Shown: piece after piece, positions 57,859 through 64,000 of the stretch | How the letters are laid out: each line of letters begins with the position of its first letter | Position numbering within the stretch: the stretch's first letter is position 1 | Origin: Prostheceraeus crozeri | Lineage: Eukaryota > Platyhelminthes > Polycladida > Euryleptidae | Reading direction: 5' to 3' | DNA length: 64,000 nucleotides | Assembly: GCA_907163375.1 (NCBI GenBank) | Contig: CAJQUW010006291.1 | Span: 42,825 to 106,824, forward strand | The notes under the pieces: generated by a model | Database searches by the model: none | The model's input: the letters and a program-made list of their open reading frames with translations, nothing else | Told to the model about the DNA's origin: nothing | Translations under genes and position numbers: made by a program

Positions 57859-59331
57859 CACAGACTTACTGCTTCGGCTTGTTAGAAGTGTGATTGATTC
57901 GAAATCGTAAGTAGGCAAAAAGGAATTCCTAATACCTTACAGAGATAGGAAAAGAAGTTGTGCGTCGCTTGCGGATTAATGTGAGTTCCAGCAAAGTGCT
58001 TCGATTGCCAAAATTCCTTCAGATTCGAAGAATTCAGATCATTGCGCACAAGTTTCCTCCATAGTGTTGACCCTTCCGATCATTATTAAAAAAAATAGCA
58101 GGCGCACGAAAACTAGTTCACCCACAGAATTAAATATTTTGTTTATCTGCTTCGGTTTGCTAGAAAATGTGATTAATACGAAATCGCCGTCACATAGAGG
58201 AACTTATTAAGTGGGCAAAAAGGAATTCCTAATACCTTACAGAGATAGGAAAAGAAGTTGTGCGTCGCTTGCGGATTAATGTGAGTTCCAGTAAAGTGCT
58301 TCGATTGCCAAAATTCCTTCAGATTCGAAGAATTCAGATCATTGCGCACAAGTTTCCTCCATAGTGTTGGCTCTTCCGATCATTATTAAAAAAAATAGCA
58401 GGCGCACGAAAACTAGTTCACCCACAGAATTAATTATTTTGTTTATCTGCTTCGGTTTGCTAGAAAATGTGATTAATACGAAATCGCCGTCACATAGAGG
58501 AACTTATCAAGTGGGCAAAAAGGAATTCCTAATACCTTACAGAGATAGGAAAAGAAGTTGTGCGTCGCTTGCGGATTAATATGAGTTCCAGTAAAGTGCT
58601 TCGATTGCCAAAATTCCTTCAGATTCGAAGAATTCAGATCATTGCGCACAAGTTTCCTCCATAGTGTTGGCTCTTCCGATCATTATTAAAAAAAATAGCA
58701 GGCGCACGAAAACTAGTTCACCCACAGAATTAATTATTTTGTTTATCTGCTTCGGTTTGCTAGAAGTGTGATTAATACGAAACTGACGGAACATTGAGGA
58801 ACCTATTAGGTGGGCAAAAAGGAATTCCTAATACCTTACAGAGATAGGAAAAAAGTCGTGCGTCGCTTGCGGATTAATGTGAGTTCCAGCAAAATGCTTC
58901 CATTGCCAAAATTCCTTCAGATTCGAAGAATTCAGATCATTGCGCACAAGTTTTCTCCATAATGTTGACCCTTCTGATCATTATTAAAGAAAGTAGCAGG
59001 CGTGCGAAAATTAGTTCACTTGATGATTTCACCATCGTCTTCTCACCATTCCTTACAACATAGTGCATACACTCCATGCTAGCCAGACAGGAATGTGTGT
59101 TTTGGTGTGTGCGAAGTGATATCACAGCACGCACGCCTCTCTCACTGGCTCTGGTGTCCTTTGCTGACAGCTTATTGTTGGCCATTTCCAATAGCAAGCG
59201 ATACACGAATTATCCATTCGAGAAGGAGCAAGTTTTCTAATTCTGTGGATGTGCCATTTCAATATTAAGGTTACATACAATTCTTCCTTTCTAGGAAACC
59301 GAAGCGCGCGCAGATGAATCTAATTCTGTGA
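57859..59331 (-). mobile_element. hAT-D MITE amplified in tandem: three partial 264-300-bp units plus one full copy
   Basis: Units start at 57859, 58123, 58423 and 58723, each at CACAGA.TTA. Units two and three are exactly 300 bp and differ at only a few positions. Each partial unit ends GAAAACTAGTTCACC, a point inside the full element. The fourth copy runs on to the true far end (CTAATTCTGTG, 59331). A further ~60 bp after 59331 repeats the internal GTTCAC.TGATGATTTCACCA segment. The first unit has a ~36-bp deletion. This looks like recent unequal exchange or replication slippage at one hAT-D copy. Confidence 0.93.
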
Positions 59332-60415
59332 GTTCACCTGATGATTTCACCATCCTCTTCTCAGCATTGCTCACTGTATAGTGCAACACTTGATGAAAAG
59401 CTTTCTTGTTCTCAATAATGTACGTAAGTTGTCGCTTGCCACAAAAGCATTTGGACATCATCTCTGAAGATAAGCTTTAATTTCCCCCTGATTCTAGTAA
59501 TAGTGTGTGTTACCGTGTGCCCTGTGCAGTTTACAATGTGCTGCAAAATTATTCGCTCCTTTCCATTTTTCGCAATAACAATTTCATTATAATGACAACA
59601 GTGATTGTTTTATTACCGGCTACAAAATTTGCTACAAAACACGGGTACAAAGTTTATCTTCACATTCATCCCGATAATGATATACAGTAGAATTCGCATA
59701 TATCGGCGGTTTCTTTTTGTCCCGGCAAAATTTCCTATATTTTCCATATAATCGAGTTCGCTTATATCGGCTTCGGCTATATCGGCGATTCGCCTATATC
59801 GGCGCATTTTCGCTGTCCCTGACAGAAAAAAATTCGTTTATAACGGCGGATTTCCTGGAAATCCTCAAGCGATGTGTTTTGCCTAGAAGAGTCACTAGAA
59901 TGACAGTATATGTGGACGCGGATGGCTGTAGATTCTGTTAGGACTATCCGATTCTAACTATTCTCGTGGCATGTGAAAATTTAGATCTTCTACAATTCAT
60001 CTCGATCATGTTTGGGGGTTTGATCAAAATTGTAGAATCTAGCAGCCGAGGAAAGATAAGTAGGCTTGCCACTGTATCTCACTGATAATTCTCACATAAT
60101 TAGTCTTTCATTCGACGTGATGATTGCATTGTTAACGCCTTCACCTACGATGCTATTGTCAGACCTGACTTAGTGACTGTTGCGTCATCAAAGGAGCACA
60201 AGCTACCGTCGGAAATATTGTTGAGTTCGATGCATGTCCTCTCTCTAGACAGAAAGCGGCTCGCCACCCCATCCATCTCTATGGTTTCGCCTGCACGTGA
60301 CTCTTAGAAGCGTCTTGATTTATACATACTCTTCTTTGTTTTGTGCTTCATATAGCAGGTAAGCATGTAAGTAGTAAGCAAGTGACAAACACCAGATAGC
60401 GCAAGATGGCGGCCG
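59332..60415. other. no gene; possible pogo/Tigger-like end at 59687
   Basis: From TA at 59685, CAGTAGAATTCGCATATATC then GGCGG resembles the ends of pogo/Tigger elements (CAGTnGAA.CTCG.TATA). Several TATATCGGCG repeats follow to about 59860. No opposite end was found. Confidence 0.4.
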
Positions 60416-62100
60416 TTTCCCACCCTACCCCCCTACCCCTACCCCTACCCCCCCTACACCTACCCCTACCCCTACCCCCCCTACCCCCCCCTACCCCCCT
60501 CCTCTCTTCCTCCTCCTCCCTGTCCTGGGGTGTTGTGCCGCCCGGGTGGGCTTGGGTGCCGGCCTGGTGGACGTGGTGTGCCGGCCTGGTGGACGTGGTG
60601 TCCATCGTCTTCCTCGTCAAAAGTTAGGTCGACAAGTTTTTCCCACCCTACCCCTACCCCCCGGGAGAGCTAGCTGCTATCTCGGCTTCTAGTGGACGGA
60701 TTTTGTTCGTTCGGGTTGCATTCGAAAGAGGATGAAAAACTAACCTATGACATTTTTTGGCGCGAGTCAATCCGATCAGCCGTTCAAAAGTTAGAGCGGT
60801 TACAAGATTTTAGGAAAGGTTGAAAAAATCCTAAGTGTCAGAGTGACTGTGTACGGTAAAAATGAAAATTTTTTCCAAAGTGTCGAATTTCGATGCGCCA
60901 GTGCTACCATCGTCTTTCTCGTCAAAAGTTAGGTCGACAAGTTTTTCCCACCCTACCCCTACCCCCCCCCTACCCCCCTACCCCAACCCCCCCCGGGAGA
61001 GCTAGCTGCTATCTCGGCTTCTAGTGGACGGATTTTGTTCGTTCGGGTTGCATTCGAAAGAGGATGAAAAACTAACCTATGACATTTTTTGGCGCGAGTC
61101 AATCCGATCAGCCGGTCAAAAGTTAGAGCGGTTACAAGATTTTAGGAAAGGTTGAAAAAATCCTAAGTGTCAGAGTGACTGTGTACGGTAAAAATGAAAA
61201 ATTTTTTCCAAAGTGTCGAATTTCGATGCGCCAGTGCTACCATCGTCTTTCTCGTCAAAAGTTAGGTCGACAAGTTTTTCCCACCCTACCCCTACCCCCC
61301 TACCCCTACCCCTACCCCCCCCCGGGAGAGCTAGCTGCTATCTCGGCTTCTAGTGGACGGATTTTGTTCGTTCGGGTTGCATTCGAAAGAGGATGAAAAA
61401 CTAACCTATGACATTTTTTGGCGCGAGTCAATCCGATCAGCCGTTCAAAAGTTAGAGCGGTTACAAGATTTTAGGAAAGGTTGAAAAAATCCTAAGTGTC
61501 AGAGTGACTGTGTACGGTAAAAATGAAAATTTTTTTTCCAAAGTGTCGAATTTCGATGCGCCAGTGCTACCATCGTCTTTCTCGTCAAAAGTTAGGTCGA
61601 CAAGTTTTTTCCCACCCTACCCCTACCCCTACCCCTACCCCTACCCCCCCCGGGAGAGCTAGCTGCTATCTCGGCTTCTAGTGGACGGATTTTGTTCGTT
61701 CGGGTTGCATTCGAAAGAGGATGAAAAACTAACCTATGACATTTTTTGGCGCGAGTCAATCCGATCAGCCGTTCAAAAGTTAGAGCGGTTACAAGATTTT
61801 AGGAAAGGTTGAAAAAATCCTAAGTGTCAGAGTGACTGTGTACGGTAAAAATGAAAATTTTTTTCCAAAGTGTCGAATTTCGATGCGCCAGTGCTACCAT
61901 CGTCTTTCTCGTCAAAAGTTAGGTCGACAAGTTTTTCCCACCCTACCCCTACCCCTACCCCTACCCCTACCCCTACCCCTACCCCTACCCCTACCCCCCC
62001 CCTCGGGAGAGCTGGCTGCGATCTTGGATTCTAGTGGACGGATTTTGTCGTGCCATAGCTCGTTTGAAAGCTAAGAGTGAGACAAATTCAGTGAAAGAAA
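60416..62100. repeat. ~330-bp satellite with embedded telomere-like CCCCTA runs
   Basis: GGGAGAGCTAGCTG recurs at 60663, 60995, 61324 and 61652, with a variant at 62005, giving spacings of 332, 329, 328 and 353 bp. Each unit has a conserved part (CTTCTAGTGGACGGATTTTG, GGCGCGAGTCAATCCGATCA, CGTCTTTCTCGTCAAAAGTT) and a variable CCCCTA or CCCCCTA array. The length differences come from the arrays; the longest is at about 61945-62000. The conserved part is nearly identical among inner units. The array begins with a CCCCTA run at 60420-60500. Confidence 0.96.
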
Positions 62101-62165
62101 CGGCTTGTTCCTATCTGTCTTCGTTTAGATGTGAGACGCCATTTAAGATTTTGGGACATTGGTGA

Positions 62166-62490
62166 AAAACGACAGAGTTAGAATTTGGGACGTTTTGGGC
62201 TGTAGCGCCAAAACGAAGCATCGGATTGGAAAACGGATTTCAGATTTGGAATCAGCGTGAAATTCTCTATCTGTATGGTGAGTTTCAAGTCAATCGGAGA
62301 TTTTGAAGTCAATCGGAGAGAAAAATTTTCAACATTTTTCGAAAAAACGACAGAGTTAGAATTTTTGCGATGGCTGCCTACTGTGGAGCCAAAACGAAGC
62401 ATCGGATGGGAAAACGGAGGCTAGATTTGGATTCAGCGTCAAATTCTACATGGATATGGTGTATTTCCAGCTCAATCGAACCTCCAGAAT
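62166..62490. repeat. two-unit diverged tandem repeat, ~165 bp
   Basis: Both units contain AAAACGACAGAGTTAGAATT, CCAAAACGAAGCATCGGAT and a GATTTGGA(A/T)TCAGCGT block, moderately diverged. They follow directly after the satellite and lead into the promoter-like region. Confidence 0.85.
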
Positions 62491-62526
62491 CGATGATAGA
62501 CGGGTTTTCAGTGTTTGGATGATGGG

Positions 62527-62611
62527 TATTACGTCATCAGCTGATCGCCACACACTATATAAGCTGGGAACGAGAGAGGACTTGCCATTAAGACGAGAGC
62601 GATTGTCAGAG
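62527..62611 (+). promoter_or_regulatory. candidate core promoter and first exon
   Basis: ATTACGTCATCAGCTGATC (CRE-like TACGTCA and an E-box CAGCTG) precedes CACTATATAAGC, a good TATA box at about 62554-62561. A start site would fall near 62590. The presumed first exon ends GATTGTCAGAG with a donor GTAGGT at 62612. The acceptor at 63311 would close a ~700-bp intron. Confidence 0.45.
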
Positions 62612-63311
62612 GTAGGTCGTCTCTCTGAGCTCCGATGATAGCTTCCGGACATTCCAAATCCCGAGTTTTGCTATAGAGAAACCGACTTAGAAAATTTCAT
62701 TGCTTGATATCAGCTAAGGCGTCAGACTTAGAGGTTAGCCAGGAGATTGGCCTTCGTACTTCCAGGCCATAAAAGACTCGCCAAATAACTTTAAAGGCTT
62801 TGTAACTTTGCTTCTACAAGTCCGGTTTGATCTTGATTCAAAAATGTTGGTTCGGGTCGGCTATTGACCTGCCCTAAGTGATAGGACTAACTTATATAAA
62901 TTTTCATAAGTAGTACTAAAAAGTTGAAAAATTTAAATTACACTAGTTTTGGAGGGTTTTCTGGGGTTTTCGACCCGTGCTGAATTCAAACTAAGGCATT
63001 TATAATGTTGTTACGAGTGCGAGCTTCAGCTCTGAGACTTGTTTCCTGATGTAAATAACTCCATCGATTTTCATGTCAAAAATCGGGGTGGGGTGCCGAA
63101 TATCCAACACAGTGATATGACGCACGCTTCTGTCCGTCGGAGGTTGGATTTTGTGGGCCGAGGCCTTGGAGTTGTTGGATAAGAATCCCCTCTGAGTAAT
63201 GCCTGTAAACGGATTCATCAGCTTAACTTGTCTCATCCTCCGACGGACTTTACATTGTATAGACAATATCGATTTCGTTTGCTAACAAGCGAAACTTTGT
63301 TTTTCTTGCAG

Positions 63312-63438
63312 TTTTCACGTTATGACTACCTCGCATAAATGTACGGATTCCTCGTGGGGAACTATGACTCCTGTGGGAGGAATTGCTCGCGGAACCGGAA
63401 CTGAATTGGAAAAAGAAAGCATAGTTGCGGGCGTTTGA
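63312..63438 (+). CDS. candidate second exon with a 38-codon ORF
   Basis: A strong acceptor (TTGTTTTTCTTGCAG) opens an exon whose first ATG, at 63322, starts MTTSHKCTDSSWGTMTPVGG and ends IVAGV at TGA 63436-63438. It could be a small protein, an upstream ORF of a longer message, or the spliced leader region of an unrecognised transposon. The match of donor and acceptor is the only support. Confidence 0.35.
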
Positions 63439-64000
63439 TGGACATGAGAAGCGTTAATGTGTTGAAGAGAGTGTGCGTAGTTTGAGCGTGTGTGTTGAGT
63501 GTGGGAATGGATGATGGCGGCGGAGTGATTTTTTATAAAAAAGCATAAAGAGTGTGAGTCGAGGGAAGATTAACGGATTAGCGATTTTAAGGCGTGGTTT
63601 GTCGGGTTTGTTGTTGGAGGATGAAGAGAATGAGGCGGTGAAGACAATTGAGGCTGCGGTTGAGAAAGAGACTGAAGGAGTAGGGTAATTAAGAAAGCGA
63701 CTCTGTAGTGTCTTGTAGTGAGGGTGATTGAGAAAGTACCATGTAGCGCTTGTAAGTGCCTGATGCAGACCTCGGCACGATCGCGATCTCGCTATGAGCG
63801 AGATGAGTAGGTGAAAGAGGAAGAGACGAAGCGAGGTAGAGGGGTGTTGTAATGCTGAAGAAGGAAGAGTTATTGTGTGAAAGAGCGGGACGCGACGATG
63901 AGGAGGCTTGTTCGGTGGACAAGGTTTACCTTAAGGGAAAGCCAAAAGCCTCTAGCTCTCATAGCGCGTCTCAGAAAGATCAAGGTCGAGTGAATTGCTT
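63439..64000. other. no clear gene; purine-rich, possibly transcribed
   Basis: GA-rich plus strand with an acidic open stretch (EDEENEAVKTIEAAVEKETE) near 63620-63690. There is no family match. The window ends inside this region. Confidence 0.3.

Noticed and set aside
1-64000. CRISPR arrays, operons, rRNA genes, LTR retroelements
   Set aside because: None supported; repeats here are transposon-derived or minisatellite and the gene structure is eukaryotic.

Overview
This is a eukaryotic, almost certainly metazoan, nuclear window: AT-rich, intron-type gene structure, and packed with transposons. I see no operons, no prokaryotic genes and no LTR retroelement, Polinton or other capsid-bearing element. 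The mix of Penelope-like elements with a GIY-YIG endonuclease, CR1-, RTE- and Jockey-like LINEs, Tc1 and many small hAT-type elements suits an invertebrate, probably marine. I cannot name the species.

Host genes are few. The clearest is a divergent rhodopsin-like GPCR on the minus strand (36693-37588). A second is the 3' exon of a secreted-looking protein made of nine near-identical ~28-residue proline-rich repeats (14885-15715). A third is a small exon coding for a hydrophobic, signal-peptide-like segment, present in three diverged copies at about 16.7, 20.1 and 24.9 kb inside a locally duplicated block. A broken Myb/SANT-like DNA-binding gene lies at 55957-57570, with an intron and a transposon inside its second exon. 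A TATA promoter and first exon with a spliced small ORF may start at 62.5 kb.

Layout. 0-4 kb: hAT-type elements and a Penelope fragment. 7-12 kb: a TA-flanked MITE, a CpG-rich unidentified block, a nearly intact Tc1 transposon (one frameshift) and an old hAT-type copy. 12-14 kb: a segment duplicated in inverted orientation at 53.7-54.6 kb, carrying a tRNA-derived SINE-like insertion. 14.9-25.4 kb: the repeat-protein exon and the duplicated small-exon locus, invaded by a foldback element and LINEs. 26.7-33.1 kb: a hAT element, a LINE split by a Penelope insertion with perfect 12-bp target duplications, and a palindromic foldback family. 34-40 kb: more hAT-type elements, a CACTA-like element and the GPCR. 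40-46 kb: almost featureless. 46.7-54.6 kb: nested transposons (hAT in LINE, hAT in hAT, MITE in Penelope). 57.9-59.3 kb: a hAT-type element amplified as exact 300-bp tandem units. 60.4-62.1 kb: a ~330-bp satellite whose units carry telomere-like CCCCTA runs.

Most transposon boundaries were fixed by reading terminal inverted repeats and target-site duplications directly. Several insertions lie inside other elements, so relative ages can be read. Long inverted repeats are unusually dense.
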